DNA of 64,000 nt from Proteus appendicitidis (GTDB taxonomy: Bacteria > Pseudomonadota > Gammaproteobacteria > Enterobacterales > Enterobacteriaceae). The notes below the pieces were generated by a model. That model was not told the DNA's origin. It saw only the letters and a list, made by a program, of their open reading frames with translations, and made no database searches. The stretch lies in NCBI RefSeq assembly GCF_030271835.1, contig NZ_CP127389.1, forward strand, positions 2,144,001 through 2,208,000. The letters run 5' to 3'. A program made the position numbers and the translations under genes. Every line of letters starts with the position of its first letter. Position 1 is the first letter of the stretch. Below are positions 38,532 to 51,538 of the stretch, piece after piece.

Positions 38532-40232
38532 ATGAAAACTCATAAAGTTAACCGGGTTCGTCCCTTTAGTGCATTTATTGATGCATGTGTAAAAGAGCCT
38601 TACTCTTTTGCGCGTTTATTAAAAGATATTATTGCAGGGATCACCGTCGGGATTATCGCGATACCTTTAGCCATGGCATTGGCAATTGGTAGCGGTGTTC
38701 CCCCGCAATACGGTCTTTATACCGCAGCGATTGCCGGTATAGTTATTGCTGTTTCTGGTGGCTCTCGATACAGCGTTTCAGGTCCTACTGCCGCGTTTGT
38801 TGTGATCTTGTATCCTGTATCACAACAATTTGGTTTGAGTGGCTTATTGATTGCTACACTGATGTCTGGTGTGATCTTAGTAGTTATGGGATTAGCTCGC
38901 TTTGGTAAGCTTATTGAGTATATTCCTGTTTCTGTAACACTTGGGTTTACTTCAGGGATTGCGATTACAATCGCCACGATGCAAGTAAAAGATTTTTTTG
39001 GTCTTGAATTAGCACATGTGCCAGAAACCTATATCGATAAAGTTATCGCCCTAGGCTCTGCATTACCGACTATTCATATTGGTGATACACTTATTGGTCT
39101 GACAACGCTGTTTGTTTTAATTTATTGGCCTAAGCTGAATTTACGTTTACCCGGACACTTACCCGCTCTAATCGCAGGTACTGCAGTAATGGGTATTGTG
39201 AATATGTTCGGTCATGACGTTGCAACAATTGGCTCGCAATTTAGCTATATGCTGCCTAATGGAACAACAGGGCAAGGTATTCCACCTATTTTGCCTCAGT
39301 TTGTTTTACCTTGGAATTTACCAAGCTCTGGTACATCACTTGAGTTAAATTGGAGTACCGTTTCTGCTTTATTACCCGCCGCCTTTTCAATGGCAATGTT
39401 AGGTGCAATTGAATCGTTATTATGTGCGGTTGTACTTGATGGTATGACAGGCAAAAAACATCACTCTAATGGTGAATTAGTGGGACAAGGTGTTGGTAAT
39501 ATCGTCGCACCTTTCTTTGGTGGTATTACGGCAACTGCGGCTATTGCTCGTTCAGCCGCTAATGTGCGTGCAGGGGCAACATCACCCGTTTCTGCTATTG
39601 TTCACTCGTTGTTGGTATTGCTCACTTTACTTGTATTAGCGCCTTTTCTTTCTTATTTACCTTTAGCTGCAATGTCAGCATTGCTGTTAATTGTTGCATG
39701 GAATATGAGTGAAGCACGTAAAGTAATTGATCTGATCCGACATGCCCCTAAAGACGATATTATTGTCTTAGTATTATGCTTATCTCTCACCGTTCTCTTT
39801 GATATGGTAATTGCAATTACTATCGGTATTGTGTTGGCATCATTGTTATTTATGCGTCGTATTGCCAATATGACCAAAATAACAGAATCTCCTTATACTG
39901 ATGATGATAAACAGTTATTAGTTGTGCGTGTTAATGGTCCATTATTCTTTGCCGCTGCTGAACGTATCTTTAATGAGTTACGTGAACGTAGTAAAGGTTA
40001 TAAAACCGTTATTATGCAATGGGATGCCGTTCCTGTATTGGATGCAGGTGGATTACATGCATTCCAACATTTCGTTACTGATGTAAAACATGATACCCAT
40101 GTGATTGTGTGTGACATTCCTTTCCAGCCATTAAAGACGTTAGCAAGAGCGAGAGTCACGCCAATTGAAGGTACACTGAGTTTCTACCCTTCATTACAAA
40201 AAGCACTAGATGATTTGGAATTAATTCAGTAG
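38532..40232 (+). CDS. dauA: SulP/SLC26 family anion transporter (DauA-like)
   Basis: A 566-residue inner-membrane protein with roughly 12-14 hydrophobic segments (about residues 30-440) and a cytoplasmic STAS domain (about 445-560, with [17 protein letters not shown]). The SulP signature is [16 protein letters not shown]. It most resembles E. coli DauA (559 residues), an aerobic C4-dicarboxylate transporter. In E. coli dauA follows prs; here it is about 9 kb away, beyond kdsA, so the symbol is by similarity. Confidence 0.82.
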   Translation: MKTHKVNRVRPFSAFIDACVKEPYSFARLLKDIIAGITVGIIAIPLAMALAIGSGVPPQYGLYTAAIAGIVIAVSGGSRYSVSGPTAAFVVILYPVSQQFGLSGLLIATLMSGVILVVMGLARFGKLIEYIPVSVTLGFTSGIAITIATMQVKDFFGLELAHVPETYIDKVIALGSALPTIHIGDTLIGLTTLFVLIYWPKLNLRLPGHLPALIAGTAVMGIVNMFGHDVATIGSQFSYMLPNGTTGQGIPPILPQFVLPWNLPSSGTSLELNWSTVSALLPAAFSMAMLGAIESLLCAVVLDGMTGKKHHSNGELVGQGVGNIVAPFFGGITATAAIARSAANVRAGATSPVSAIVHSLLVLLTLLVLAPFLSYLPLAAMSALLLIVAWNMSEARKVIDLIRHAPKDDIIVLVLCLSLTVLFDMVIAITIGIVLASLLFMRRIANMTKITESPYTDDDKQLLVVRVNGPLFFAAAERIFNELRERSKGYKTVIMQWDAVPVLDAGGLHAFQHFVTDVKHDTHVIVCDIPFQPLKTLARARVTPIEGTLSFYPSLQKALDDLELIQ

Positions 40233-40307
40233 TTGTTCAATTCTAAAATAATATATAGCTATATAGCCCTTAATTTAAATTATTTAATTAAGGGCTATGT
40301 TAATCAT

Positions 40308-40832
40308 TCATATTTTGTTTGCCATTCTCAGTGCAGTATAAATTGTCTTGAAGGAAATTAATAAAGAGAGAGGTGAATCTAATAATGGTACAGCTCCATA
40401 GCTAATATACCAATTAGCGACTCTTTCATTTTTAGCATCTATAAGCAATGCAACACCACCTAATTCACTCGCAACAGCAAGACAGCGTTTTCCTGCTGCA
40501 AGCAATAATTGTCCTCCAAGCCCTTTTCCTTGAACTGATAAGTCAGTTGCTAAACGGGCAAGCCTAAACACAGGGATATCATGACGTGCTAAGCCTCGTG
40601 CGATCACTTCAGGAGTCCGTTCGAATTCAATTGAGGCGGGACATAAGCTGTAATAGCCTATAATAATATTGTTATTTGTATTAATAGCTAAATAGGTTTT
40701 AGCACTCCCATTTTCATGATTTTGTCTTGCGTGACGATACAGGAATTGATTAAGCACTGCATCGCCACAATTAAATGTATTTCTATCATGCTTTTTACTT
40801 ATCGCTTCTTCATGCCAATTCGGTATTGTCAT
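40308..40832 (-). CDS. GNAT acetyltransferase toxin (TacT type)
   Basis: A 174-residue GNAT protein, the toxin of a TacAT-type type II module. The acetyl-CoA loop is QGKGLGGQLL (about residues 100-109) and the catalytic Tyr is expected in ANWYISYGAVPL (about 142-153). Known TacT toxins acetylate the amino group of charged tRNAs and block translation. Its start overlaps the antitoxin stop codon by four bases (ATGA), the usual layout. Confidence 0.88.
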   Translation of the reverse strand: MTIPNWHEEAISKKHDRNTFNCGDAVLNQFLYRHARQNHENGSAKTYLAINTNNNIIIGYYSLCPASIEFERTPEVIARGLARHDIPVFRLARLATDLSVQGKGLGGQLLLAAGKRCLAVASELGGVALLIDAKNERVANWYISYGAVPLLDSPLSLLISFKTIYTALRMANKI

Positions 40833-41107
40833 ACTTTGTCCGGTAAAGCAAAAGCCGCAGCAAGTAACTTAGCATTAGGCTTTGGCGGATTATCTAAAAG
40901 TTCCATAACACGCAATGTGTCTTTTTCCGATAATTTTAAACGCTCATTATTTTCAATGATTTGCCGAGCGACAGGTACGATATTACGAAGGACGAACTCT
41001 GTTAGGTTTGTATTTTCCAAACTAGCCGCACGAACAAGCAGTGATTTATCTTCTGTAGTAATACGAATTGATACTCTCTCACTGTTTTCTACAAGTGTTT
41101 GAGCCAT
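40829..41107 (-). CDS. DUF1778 ribbon-helix-helix antitoxin (TacA type)
   Basis: A 92-residue antitoxin with an N-terminal ribbon-helix-helix DNA-binding domain (RVSIRITTEDKSLLVRAASL, about 11-30) and a C-terminal toxin-neutralising tail ending PKPNAKLLAAAFALPDKV. It precedes and overlaps the toxin gene. GGAGG lies just upstream of the start. It should repress the module by binding near 41118-41145. Confidence 0.87.
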   Translation of the reverse strand: MAQTLVENSERVSIRITTEDKSLLVRAASLENTNLTEFVLRNIVPVARQIIENNERLKLSEKDTLRVMELLDNPPKPNAKLLAAAFALPDKV

Positions 41108-41118
41108 AATAGCCTCCT

Positions 41119-41145
41119 TTGTACATATTGAAAGCGTACAATATG
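41119..41145. promoter_or_regulatory. Candidate operator of the toxin-antitoxin pair
   Basis: Two imperfect copies of a GTACA-ATAT type element (GTACATATTG and GTACAATATG) lie just upstream of the antitoxin start, a suitable target for its ribbon-helix-helix domain. Confidence 0.4.
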
Positions 41146-41259
41146 ATTAAAAAAGTTACAAGATATTTTATATTAAGCAAGAAAAAGCGGCATTTTCAAT
41201 AGATTTTGAAAACGCATTTACAGTTAGAATGCATAAAATTTTATTATTTTTAATAAAGA

Positions 41260-42189
41260 CTAATTAGCTTTTTGAATAAATACTTTACCAATTCCACTTC
41301 CTTGCACGCCCTTTTTTAATAAATCTTGATAAAGTGCATTCATACCCAGCCAATGATTTTCACACCATTCTGGAGCTAATAAAGTGGGTTTTCTGGCGCT
41401 GGCGCACACGCGGTGATAAATAATTTCAGGGGGAGTATGGCGGATCATTTCACCCGCAGTATAAACATACTGTTCTTGCGTCAATGCATTAATACGCCCT
41501 GCTTTCCATGCCTTTGCTATCGTACTTCCCTCAACAATATGTAATGGATGTAGTTTAAGCCCATCAGTGCCTGTCTCAACGACTCGCTCTAATGTTTGCA
41601 TATTAAGGAGATGATCTTCTCGTGGTAACCCAACAATAAGATGCGTACATACTTTTAAGCCACGACGGCGAGCTTCACGCGCGGTTGCTTGGTAGCACTG
41701 AAAATCATGCCCGCGGTTAATCTGTTTTAATGTTTTATCGTGAGCGGTTTGTAAACCGAGTTCTAGCCATACTTCATAGCCTTTATCACGATAACCTTGC
41801 AATAAATCTAATACGCTGACAGGAACACAATCTGGTCGAGTTCCCACACATAACCCAACCATATCCGCTTGTAATAATGCGGTTTCATATAAAGTACGTA
41901 AGTATTCTACTTCGGCATAAGTACTGGTATAGGCTTGAAAATAAGCAAGATAACGGTGTGCGCGGTTAATATTTTTAGCTTGTAATGCAATTTGTTCTTC
42001 AATTGAGTGGTATTGCGTTTGCTCATCAGCAAAAGAAGAGACATTACAAAAAGTACAGCCACCCCGCCCTAATGTGCCATCTCGATTAGGACAGTTGAAA
42101 CCGCCATGAAGGGTGATTTTATGAATTTTTTCGTGATAACGGCGCTGAAGATCAGCGCCGAACATATTAACAACCGTATGAAGTTGCAT
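41260..42189 (-). CDS. yhcC: Radical SAM protein YhcC
   Basis: A 309-residue radical SAM protein, the same length as E. coli YhcC. The iron-sulfur ligands are in CPNRDGTLGRGGCTFC (Cys-x11-Cys-x2-Cys form of this family), near residue 30. The function is not known, though relatives belong to the TIGR01212/YtqA group. In E. coli yhcC lies near gltBD and arcB, so its place next to kdsA is different here; eight bases separate it from kdsA. Confidence 0.9.
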   Translation of the reverse strand: MQLHTVVNMFGADLQRRYHEKIHKITLHGGFNCPNRDGTLGRGGCTFCNVSSFADEQTQYHSIEEQIALQAKNINRAHRYLAYFQAYTSTYAEVEYLRTLYETALLQADMVGLCVGTRPDCVPVSVLDLLQGYRDKGYEVWLELGLQTAHDKTLKQINRGHDFQCYQATAREARRRGLKVCTHLIVGLPREDHLLNMQTLERVVETGTDGLKLHPLHIVEGSTIAKAWKAGRINALTQEQYVYTAGEMIRHTPPEIIYHRVCASARKPTLLAPEWCENHWLGMNALYQDLLKKGVQGSGIGKVFIQKAN

Positions 42190-42197
42190 AGTGCATG

Positions 42198-43109
<912 letters not shown>

Positions 43110-43922
43110 TTAATGGAGAACGATAGGATTTTGTTCTATCGAATGAATTTGGATTTTGATCATCTCTGAAATCGGATCTTCAGGGCATTGCTCAACAAAA
43201 TAGTTTAAGTCAGAAATTGCCACATGGTTACACTCTAACTGAGCAAAAATAAGTCCGCGATCACGTATTTCGTAAGGATCTTCAGGATCAAACATTAATA
43301 CCGTTTCACTGGCTTTTAATGCTTGCTCCATATTCTTTTCTTCCATTAAAGAAACTTTCAATGTATCCAAAAGTTTACGAATAATAGAACTGTATTCTGA
43401 TTCTTCTAAATCTGCCTCTAATAATACAGAAGAGCTGCCTACATTTCCTTTTAACCAAACTTCTAAGGTATGTTGCGATAGATATTCACCATTTATTGGA
43501 TTTAAAAATAGTGGTTGTTCATTAGGAATATCTATTCTGATAATAAGCTGTGTAGGAAAAATAACTGGCACTAACGGCAAATTTAACGCTTGCGCAATAT
43601 AAATAAGAATCGAACCCAGTGAAACAGGAGAGCCTACATGAGTTGCTAATACTTTATCTAACCATAAAGTATCAGAAAGACAATATTTACCACTGGCACC
43701 ACTAAAGTGCCACTGCTGATAAAACAGTTTTAGCAGTGCTTCTATCTGCTCTTTGGTATTTCCTTGTTGAGGAATTTCAGCTTCTGCTTGTTCAACTAAC
43801 TGCGCCAGTTGATAACCAACAGAAGTGGTTGGAAAATCAGGTCGAATAGCCTGAGAGATAAGGATCATGCCCTTAACTAAAGGGGCTTTATTAAATTCGT
43901 AATCAGCTATGGTTTCTATCAT
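43110..43922 (-). CDS. sirB1: SirB1 family transglutaminase-like/TPR protein
   Basis: A 270-residue protein (E. coli YchA/SirB1 269) with an N-terminal transglutaminase-like fold region and a C-terminal TPR-like segment (KASETVLMFDPEDPYEIRDRG). The biochemical role is unknown. It overlaps the 3' end of prmC by 20 bases; sirB2, found between the two in E. coli, is missing. Confidence 0.9.
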   Translation of the reverse strand: MIETIADYEFNKAPLVKGMILISQAIRPDFPTTSVGYQLAQLVEQAEAEIPQQGNTKEQIEALLKLFYQQWHFSGASGKYCLSDTLWLDKVLATHVGSPVSLGSILIYIAQALNLPLVPVIFPTQLIIRIDIPNEQPLFLNPINGEYLSQHTLEVWLKGNVGSSSVLLEADLEESEYSSIIRKLLDTLKVSLMEEKNMEQALKASETVLMFDPEDPYEIRDRGLIFAQLECNHVAISDLNYFVEQCPEDPISEMIKIQIHSIEQNPIVLH

Positions 43923-44751
43923 AATTCCAACGACCTACTGTCACTCGCTCATTACCGCCATAATCACGGAAAGTTTCCACACAGCAGTAACCCTTATCAA
44001 TAAAAATATTGCGTACACCTTCACCTTGTTGCCAGCCGTGTTCCAGTAATACCCATCCATTATCAGTTAAAAACCGCCTAGCAGTTTCAATGATAATTTC
44101 GATATCAGCAAAACCATTTTTACCAGCAACTAATGCAGTTAAAGGTTCAAAACGAACATCCCCTTGATGAATATGTTCATCATTCTCATCAATGTAGGGA
44201 GGATTACTGATTATCATACCAAATTGATACCCAGAGAGTGAACTAAACCAACAACTTTCCATAAATTCTGTGTTGTTTAATGCTAAGTTGGTCGCATTCT
44301 CTTGTGCTAATGCCACTGCTTCAGCTTGAAAGTCCACACCAATAATATGGCAATCTGGGCGCTCTGATGCCATTGCTAACGCAATCGCGCCTGTTCCTGT
44401 TCCTAAATCAAGAATACGGGTTGGCTCTGATGGCAGTTTTTCTAATGCTTTTTCAACAAGGCATTCTGTATCTGGACGAGGAATTAATGTTGCAGGTGAA
44501 ACTTTTAAAGGCAGTGACCAAAATTCTCTTTCACCGACTAAATAAGCAATGGGTTCACCTTTAATACGTCGAGTAAGCAATTGCGACAATTGAGCTAACT
44601 CGTCTGATGAAAGTACCGTTTCATTAAAGGCAATTAAATAAGTGCGAGTACGTTGTGTTACGTACCCAAGTAAGATTTCAGCATCGCGTTTAGGGCTGTC
44701 ACTTTCAATTAATTGCAAGGCTGCTTCACGCAGCCATTGTTCATAATTCAT
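43903..44751 (-). CDS. prmC: Release factor glutamine methyltransferase PrmC
   Basis: Methylates the glutamine of the GGQ motif in release factors 1 and 2. SAM-binding motif ILDLGTGTGAIALA near residue 120 and the catalytic NPPY (ISNPPYIDE) near residue 190 are present. 282 residues (E. coli 277). Adjacent to its substrate's gene prfA, whose stop codon overlaps the prmC start. Confidence 0.96.
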   Translation of the reverse strand: MNYEQWLREAALQLIESDSPKRDAEILLGYVTQRTRTYLIAFNETVLSSDELAQLSQLLTRRIKGEPIAYLVGEREFWSLPLKVSPATLIPRPDTECLVEKALEKLPSEPTRILDLGTGTGAIALAMASERPDCHIIGVDFQAEAVALAQENATNLALNNTEFMESCWFSSLSGYQFGMIISNPPYIDENDEHIHQGDVRFEPLTALVAGKNGFADIEIIIETARRFLTDNGWVLLEHGWQQGEGVRNIFIDKGYCCVETFRDYGGNERVTVGRWNYDRNHS

Positions 44752-45833
44752 TAATTCAACTCAGAAAGTGCAGAAAGCTGATCGGCTTGATATTCGGTCA
44801 CAATAGGCTGAATTAATGGATCTAATTTTCCTTCCATCACTTCATCTAAACGATAAAATGTGAGATTGATACGGTGATCTGTTACACGCCCTTGCGGGAA
44901 ATTATACGTTCTAATTCGGTCAGAACGGTCACCAGAACCCAATAAGTTACGACGCTCAGAAGCTTCTGCCTCTTGGCGTTTTTGCATTTCAGCTGCACGA
45001 ATACGTGCGCCTAATACTGACATCGCTTTGGCTTTATTTTTGTGCTGTGAACGTTCATCCTGACATTCCACCACAATTCCTGTTGGAATATGCGTAATAC
45101 GAATAGCAGAATCAGTGGTATTAACGTGCTGACCACCCGCCCCTGAAGAACGGAATGTATCTATACGTAAATCACTTGGGCTGATTTCAGGTAATTCAGC
45201 TTCAGGCACTTCAGCTAATACCGCAACCGTACAAGCAGAGGTATGAATACGACCTTGAGATTCCGTTTCTGGAACGCGCTGAACGCGGTGGCCGCCTGAT
45301 TCAAATTTCAATACACCATAAGCGCCATCACCAACAACTTTTGCAATGACTTCTTTATAGCCACCATGTTCACCTTCGTTGGCATTCATGACTTCAATAC
45401 GCCAGCGACGTGATTCGGCATAACGGCTATACATACGGAATAAATCACCAGCAAATAATGCCGCTTCATCTCCCCCTGTTCCCGCACGAATTTCAAGGAA
45501 ACAGTTAAATTCATCATCAGGATCTTTAGGTAACAACAGTACTTGTAACTGTTGTTCTAAATCATCATTTAATGCTTGCGCTTCTTTCAGCTCTTCTTGT
45601 GCCATCTCTTTCATTTCAGGATCATCAAGCATCATTTCTGCTGCTTCGATGTCGTCTTGCACTTTTCGCCATTGGCTAAAACAAGCCGTGACGTCAGTTA
45701 ATTGAGAGTATTCTTTTGAAAGCGCACGAAAACGCTCCTGAGAGGCAATAACATCGGCTTCTGACAGAAGTGCCTGAATTTCTTCATAACGCTCTTGTAG
45801 AGCTTCCAACTTAGCGACAATAGAAGGCTTCAT
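44751..45833 (-). CDS. prfA: Peptide chain release factor 1
   Basis: Terminates translation at UAA and UAG. The catalytic GGQ motif is in [13 protein letters not shown] near residue 230. The codon-recognition tripeptide, PAT in E. coli RF1, reads PET here ([13 protein letters not shown]), still fitting P-x-T. 360 residues, the E. coli length. Cotranscribed between hemA and prmC. Confidence 0.97.
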   Translation of the reverse strand: MKPSIVAKLEALQERYEEIQALLSEADVIASQERFRALSKEYSQLTDVTACFSQWRKVQDDIEAAEMMLDDPEMKEMAQEELKEAQALNDDLEQQLQVLLLPKDPDDEFNCFLEIRAGTGGDEAALFAGDLFRMYSRYAESRRWRIEVMNANEGEHGGYKEVIAKVVGDGAYGVLKFESGGHRVQRVPETESQGRIHTSACTVAVLAEVPEAELPEISPSDLRIDTFRSSGAGGQHVNTTDSAIRITHIPTGIVVECQDERSQHKNKAKAMSVLGARIRAAEMQKRQEAEASERRNLLGSGDRSDRIRTYNFPQGRVTDHRINLTFYRLDEVMEGKLDPLIQPIVTEYQADQLSALSELN

Positions 45834-45861
45834 TCGTAGATTAAGATCCTGTTAGACAAAG

Positions 45862-47124
45862 TTAATTATGGGTAATACCCAAACTTTCACGTAATAGATT
45901 CAGGCGTTCAATATCACCATCACTGGCAGCCTGTTGAAGAGATTTTGTTGGTGTGTGAATAAGGCGATTCATCAATTGATGAGAGAGCTGGTGGATAACT
46001 TTTTCTGCATCCGCTCCGTTTTGTATCAATGTGATGGCCTTTTCTGTCATTTCTGCACGTAACATTTCAGCGCTGTCTCGATATTCTCGAATTGCACCTA
46101 CAGCACCTTGCGCCCGTAGCCAATCCATAAACTGCCCACTTTCTTGCTGAACAATATGCTCTGCTTGAATTGCAGCCGCTTGGCGTTGTTCACGGTTATG
46201 TTGAATAATTGCTTCTAAATCATCAACGCTATACAGATAAACGTTATTTAGCTTTTCAACATCTTGTTCAATATCACGAGGAACTGCAATATCCACCAGC
46301 AACATTGGCTGATTACGCCGTTTTTTAAGCGCCCTTTCAACCATTCCTTTACCAATAATAGGCAAAGGGCTTGCCGTAGAACTAATGACAATATCAGCTT
46401 GTGCAAGACATTCATCAATCTCTGATAATGTAATCACTTCGGCATCAACTTCATTCGCTAAACGTTGAGCGCGCTCTTTTGTTCGATTAGCAATAATGAT
46501 TTTTTTGACTTGATGTTCACGCAGATGACGAGCGACTAACTCTATTGTCTCGCCTGCGCCCACTAATAAGATCGTCAAAGAAGATAACGACTCAAAGATT
46601 TGACGCGCGAGCGTACAAGCTGCAAAAGCGACAGAAACCGCATTGGCACCAATTTGTGTCTCTGTTCTCACTCTTTTCGCAACTGAAAAAGATTTCTGAA
46701 ACAAACGTTCCAGCTCTGAAGAGAGTGAGTGATAGCTTTGAGAATCGGCAAAGGCTTTTTTAACTTGCCCTAATATTTGAGGTTCACCTAATACTAGAGA
46801 ATCTAAGCCACTTGCCACTCGCATTAAATGGCTGACAGCTTGATTATCTTGATGCCAATAAACACTGCTTTTCAGTTCATTTGGCTCTATTTGGTGATAT
46901 TGACATAACCAGCGAATAAGCTGTTCATGGCTATTTTCTTTGTCTTCCATACTCAGATAAAGCTCAGTACGGTTACAAGTAGACAGCACAACACCGCCTC
47001 TGACAGCGGGTTGCTGTAAGAGGTTATTTAAGGCATCACCCATGGTATCGGGAGAAAAAGAAACTTTCTCGCGTAAAGCAACGGGGGCTGTTTTATGATT
47101 AATACCTAATGCTAATAACGTCAT
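45862..47124 (-). CDS. hemA: Glutamyl-tRNA reductase
   Basis: First committed step of tetrapyrrole synthesis: reduces glutamyl-tRNA to glutamate 1-semialdehyde with NADPH. The catalytic Cys is in STCNRTELY near residue 50, and a Rossmann motif [17 protein letters not shown] near residue 185. 420 residues (E. coli 418). Divergent from lolB; first gene of hemA-prfA-prmC-sirB1. Confidence 0.97.
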   Translation of the reverse strand: MTLLALGINHKTAPVALREKVSFSPDTMGDALNNLLQQPAVRGGVVLSTCNRTELYLSMEDKENSHEQLIRWLCQYHQIEPNELKSSVYWHQDNQAVSHLMRVASGLDSLVLGEPQILGQVKKAFADSQSYHSLSSELERLFQKSFSVAKRVRTETQIGANAVSVAFAACTLARQIFESLSSLTILLVGAGETIELVARHLREHQVKKIIIANRTKERAQRLANEVDAEVITLSEIDECLAQADIVISSTASPLPIIGKGMVERALKKRRNQPMLLVDIAVPRDIEQDVEKLNNVYLYSVDDLEAIIQHNREQRQAAAIQAEHIVQQESGQFMDWLRAQGAVGAIREYRDSAEMLRAEMTEKAITLIQNGADAEKVIHQLSHQLMNRLIHTPTKSLQQAASDGDIERLNLLRESLGITHN

Positions 47125-47364
47125 ATCAACTATATCGAGTTATGAATAAATACCGCCTCGCGACTTGACTTAGTATAAACCTAAAACAGCGCATTTAGTA
47201 TGGACTCTTCATTTCCGCCATTCTACTTGATGAACAGATTCAATAAAAGAGCTTACTTGAGTGATAGGAGATTTCTATACACAATTTAACGAAATATCGT
47301 TATATCATAAGGTTTATGATACTCTTTTTTTTAACTAATAACGAATTAAAGGAATGTCTCAGCT

Positions 47365-48003
47365 ATGCGTTCACGCTTTTTTTCAACCAAACAACTCCTG
47401 CGCCTTATCCCGCTAACGGCGTTGTTGCTGAGTGCCTGTAATCTAAATCAGATAAAGACACAAGGATCGGCATCTGATAACGATGTGCAATGGCAAGCTC
47501 GCCAACAAGCATTAAAAAATATTTCACAATACGAAACACGAGGCGCTTTTGCCTATATTGAAGATACCAATAAAACCTATGCCCGTTTCTATTGGCAAGA
47601 CAAAGCGGATGAACGTTATCGCTTATTGTTAACCAATCCTTTAGGCACAACAGAACTTGATTTGAATGTGATGCCGGGTGTAATTGAAGTCACCGATAAT
47701 AAAGGCAAAAAATATTATAGCGATAATCCGACGGAGATGATTTATCAACTCACAGGAATGGTTATTCCACTGAAAAATCTACGTGCTTGGCTTGTGGGTT
47801 TACCTGGAGATGCAACTGACTTCGAGCTAGATGCCAACCACTTATTAAAATCCGTCACATTACCCGCACCTGAAGGTGATTGGGTTGTCACTTACCAAGC
47901 TTATGATTCAAGTATCACCCCCAACCTGCCACAACGCCTTGAATTAAAACAAGGTGAACGCATTATCAAATTAAAAATGGATAACTGGGATATACAGCAA
48001 TGA
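47365..48003 (+). CDS. lolB: Outer membrane lipoprotein insertion protein LolB
   Basis: Receives lipoproteins from LolA and inserts them into the outer membrane. It is itself a lipoprotein: lipobox LLSAC gives a lipidated Cys25 followed by NLNQ. 212 residues (E. coli 207). Start ATG 47365; overlaps ispE by four bases (ATGA). Divergent from hemA across a 240-base intergenic region. Confidence 0.94.
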   Translation: MRSRFFSTKQLLRLIPLTALLLSACNLNQIKTQGSASDNDVQWQARQQALKNISQYETRGAFAYIEDTNKTYARFYWQDKADERYRLLLTNPLGTTELDLNVMPGVIEVTDNKGKKYYSDNPTEMIYQLTGMVIPLKNLRAWLVGLPGDATDFELDANHLLKSVTLPAPEGDWVVTYQAYDSSITPNLPQRLELKQGERIIKLKMDNWDIQQ

Positions 48004-48875
48004 CACTAAGTTGGCCTTCTCCTGCCAAATTAAACCTTTTTCTCTACATCACGGGGAAACGCCCTGATGGTTATCATAATCTGCAAACGTTATTTCAGTT
48101 TTTAGATTATGGCGATACGTTAACCATCACTCCTCGTAATGATACCCAGTTAACTATCTTGACACCGATTGAAGGCGTGGAAGATAAAAATAATTTAATT
48201 ATTAAAGCCGCTAAATTACTGCGTGATTATTGTCAGCAGCATAATATTGCTTTGCAGTATCACGGTGCAGATATCAGTATTGATAAAAAACTGCCGATGG
48301 GAGGTGGTTTAGGTGGAGGCTCCTCTAACGCGGCAACTACCTTAATTGCACTTAATTACCATTGGCAAGCCGGTTTAAGTGATGAAACGTTAGCTGAATT
48401 AGGCGTTAGTTTAGGTGCAGACGTCCCTGTTTTTGTAAAAGGTCATGCGGCGTTCGCTGAAGGCGTTGGTGAAATTTTGACCCCCGCAGAGCCAAAAGAG
48501 CAATGGTATTTGGTCGCACATCCCGGAATTTCCATCCCAACACCGACAATCTTCACAGATCCAGAATTAAAACGTAATTCTCCTATTCGCTCTCTTGGCG
48601 CATTATTAAAGGCTCCGTTCGAGAATGACTGTGAAATGATCGCAAGAAAACGTTTTCGTGAGGTTGAATATCTGCTTTCGTGGCTGTTAGAATATGCACC
48701 GTCACGCTTAACTGGGACAGGTGCCTGTGTGTTCGGCGAGTTCGACTCACAAGTTGCCGCTAGTGAAGTGTTAATTAACGCCCCTGAGTGGGTGCATGGA
48801 TTTGTAGCGCAAGGCGTCAACATTTCTCCTCTGCATTTATTCCGCTCAAGGATACCTGTGTTATTGCACCCGTAA
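48000..48875 (+). CDS. ispE: 4-diphosphocytidyl-2-C-methyl-D-erythritol kinase
   Basis: GHMP kinase of the methylerythritol phosphate pathway to isoprenoids. ATP-binding [12 protein letters not shown] near residue 100 and the C-terminal [12 protein letters not shown] motif are intact. 291 residues (E. coli 283). Starts four bases before the end of lolB, so it is coupled to it. Confidence 0.96.
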   Translation: MTLSWPSPAKLNLFLYITGKRPDGYHNLQTLFQFLDYGDTLTITPRNDTQLTILTPIEGVEDKNNLIIKAAKLLRDYCQQHNIALQYHGADISIDKKLPMGGGLGGGSSNAATTLIALNYHWQAGLSDETLAELGVSLGADVPVFVKGHAAFAEGVGEILTPAEPKEQWYLVAHPGISIPTPTIFTDPELKRNSPIRSLGALLKAPFENDCEMIARKRFREVEYLLSWLLEYAPSRLTGTGACVFGEFDSQVAASEVLINAPEWVHGFVAQGVNISPLHLFRSRIPVLLHP

Positions 48876-49910
<1,035 letters not shown>

Positions 49911-49944
49911 TTTGTTATAACATTCATTGCAATTTGAGATAACT

Positions 49945-49976
49945 AAACCCGCTATAGCCTATGTTATAGCGGGTTT
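49945..49976 (+). terminator. Terminator of prs
   Basis: A 12-bp perfect stem AAACCCGCTATA/TATAGCGGGTTT (arms 49945-49956 and 49965-49976) followed by further T. Confidence 0.9.
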
Positions 49977-50016
49977 TTTGTTGTTTATTCTAGATTAAAA
50001 ATTTAGGCAACAAAAA

Positions 50017-50037
50017 ACCCGTTATCATTAAACGGGT
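50017..50037 (-). terminator. Terminator of ychH
   Basis: ACCCGTT (50017-50023) and AACGGGT (50031-50037) form a 7-bp stem; on the minus strand a T-run follows, 109 bases past the ychH stop codon. Confidence 0.75.
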
Positions 50038-50145
50038 CTATAGGTGTGTATTACAACGCATAATGACAACTATTATTCACTGAATATCAGTTTTTAATTT
50101 TATTGTTGTTTTTATCTATTCTGATATTTATTTGTGATAATAACA

Positions 50146-50424
50146 TTATGGATAACGGTGATTGTCATGACGACGATAACGTTCATCATGGTTACGTAAC
50201 CACCAATATCTTTCTGCTATTGTTTCTCTACCACCAATACGGGCGCCGGCTAACCAGACCAAAGCACCGATAAAGATCCCCATTAAAGAGATATCTGATA
50301 AGAATTCAGGCAACCCTAATGGGAAAATATGAGTAAGAAGCGTATAACCAAGACTACCGAGCATTACAATCATCCCCGTAGCCATACATAAATTACCAAC
50401 TGCAAACGCATGTTTATATTTCAT
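50146..50424 (-). CDS. ychH: YchH family inner membrane protein
   Basis: A 92-residue protein with two hydrophobic segments (about residues 8-30 and 45-65), then a basic, Arg/His-rich tail (ERYWWLRNHDERYRR). Same length and pattern as E. coli YchH (92). In E. coli it is involved in stress tolerance; its mechanism is unknown. Divergent from pth across 345 bases. Confidence 0.9.
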   Translation of the reverse strand: MKYKHAFAVGNLCMATGMIVMLGSLGYTLLTHIFPLGLPEFLSDISLMGIFIGALVWLAGARIGGRETIAERYWWLRNHDERYRRHDNHRYP

Positions 50425-50769
50425 GTTGCACCTCCAAGCGCGTCGTCAGACGATTCAACAAAAAAATACATCGAATAACCTTTTGTTCTTTGCAGTTATT
50501 ATAGACATAAATACTAAGAAGTTATTGTCGAAGGGATCACATCGCTCCGAAATTTATTGACAATTCTTAACAAAAAATGTGTTTTTTTCTTTCAAAAGAA
50601 GAAAATAGTACCAGTTTTGTCATTTTCGCTCTTTTTGTTAAATCAAAAAGATGATATTTCCTCTGCTTATCATTGTAAAAAAACATTCTATGTAATCTAT
50701 TTTGTGCTTCGGAGCTTAGACAGGTAAACTATGACCTTTCTTTTAAGACGATAACAGTGAAAGGCTATT
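50425..50769. other. ychH-pth intergenic region
   Basis: 345 bases, AT-rich, with the divergent promoters of ychH and pth. I see no coding frame worth reporting; a 14-codon frame at about 50652 has no ribosome binding site. Confidence 0.5.
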
Positions 50770-51354
50770 GTGAGTAAAATTAAACTTATCGTCGGGTTAG
50801 CAAACCCCGGTGCAGATTATGCCCAGACTCGCCATAATGCGGGTGCTTGGTATGTAGATTTATTGGCTCAACGTCATCAGCAATCTCTAAAAGAAGAGAG
50901 CAAATTCTTTGGTTACACCGCACGTATTAATTTAAACGGTAATGATGTTCGTTTATTAGTGCCTACTACTTTTATGAATTTAAGTGGTAAAGCGGTACAA
51001 GCAATGGCAAATTTCTATCGCATAGAACTTGATGAAATTTTAGTTGCTCATGATGAACTCGATTTACCACCTGGCGTTGTCAAAATGAAGTTAGGTGGTG
51101 GCAATGGCGGTCATAACGGATTAAAAGATATTCAAAGTAAGTTTAGCAATAATCCAAATTTCTATCGTTTACGCATTGGCATTGGTCACCCGGGTGATAA
51201 AAATAAAGTGGTTGGCTTTGTATTAGGCAAACCGCCAATGAGTGAACAAAAATTAATTGATGATGCTATTGATGAAGCACTTTCGTGTACAGATATTTTA
51301 ATGCGTGATGGTTATGAGAAAGCAATAAACCGCTTACATAGCTTTAAAGCATAA
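50770..51354 (+). CDS. pth: Peptidyl-tRNA hydrolase
   Basis: Releases tRNA from peptidyl-tRNA that drops off ribosomes. Catalytic His and neighbours are visible in [16 protein letters not shown] (residues 10-26) and [11 protein letters not shown] (about 91). 194 residues, the E. coli length. GTG start at 50770, and a short terminator hairpin follows. As in E. coli it precedes ychF. Confidence 0.96.
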   Translation: MSKIKLIVGLANPGADYAQTRHNAGAWYVDLLAQRHQQSLKEESKFFGYTARINLNGNDVRLLVPTTFMNLSGKAVQAMANFYRIELDEILVAHDELDLPPGVVKMKLGGGNGGHNGLKDIQSKFSNNPNFYRLRIGIGHPGDKNKVVGFVLGKPPMSEQKLIDDAIDEALSCTDILMRDGYEKAINRLHSFKA

Positions 51355-51390
51355 TCATTACATTGATAGATTAAACAATTTCAATATTCA

Positions 51391-51416
51391 GAGGGTAAAA
51401 TACCCTCTTCTTTTGT
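51391..51416 (+). terminator. Terminator of pth
   Basis: GAGGGTA (51391-51397) and TACCCTC (51401-51407) with a T-rich tail, implying that ychF has its own promoter. Confidence 0.7.
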
Positions 51417-51538
51417 GCGATGACTCCCTGATGATTTAATCAAACAGGGATTTGCTCTATAATAGCGCCAAATTTTTTTTAACAGCACACAACAGGAATA
51501 CTCCCTCCTGTTGTTTTTATGTGACAAGGTGAACGTTT

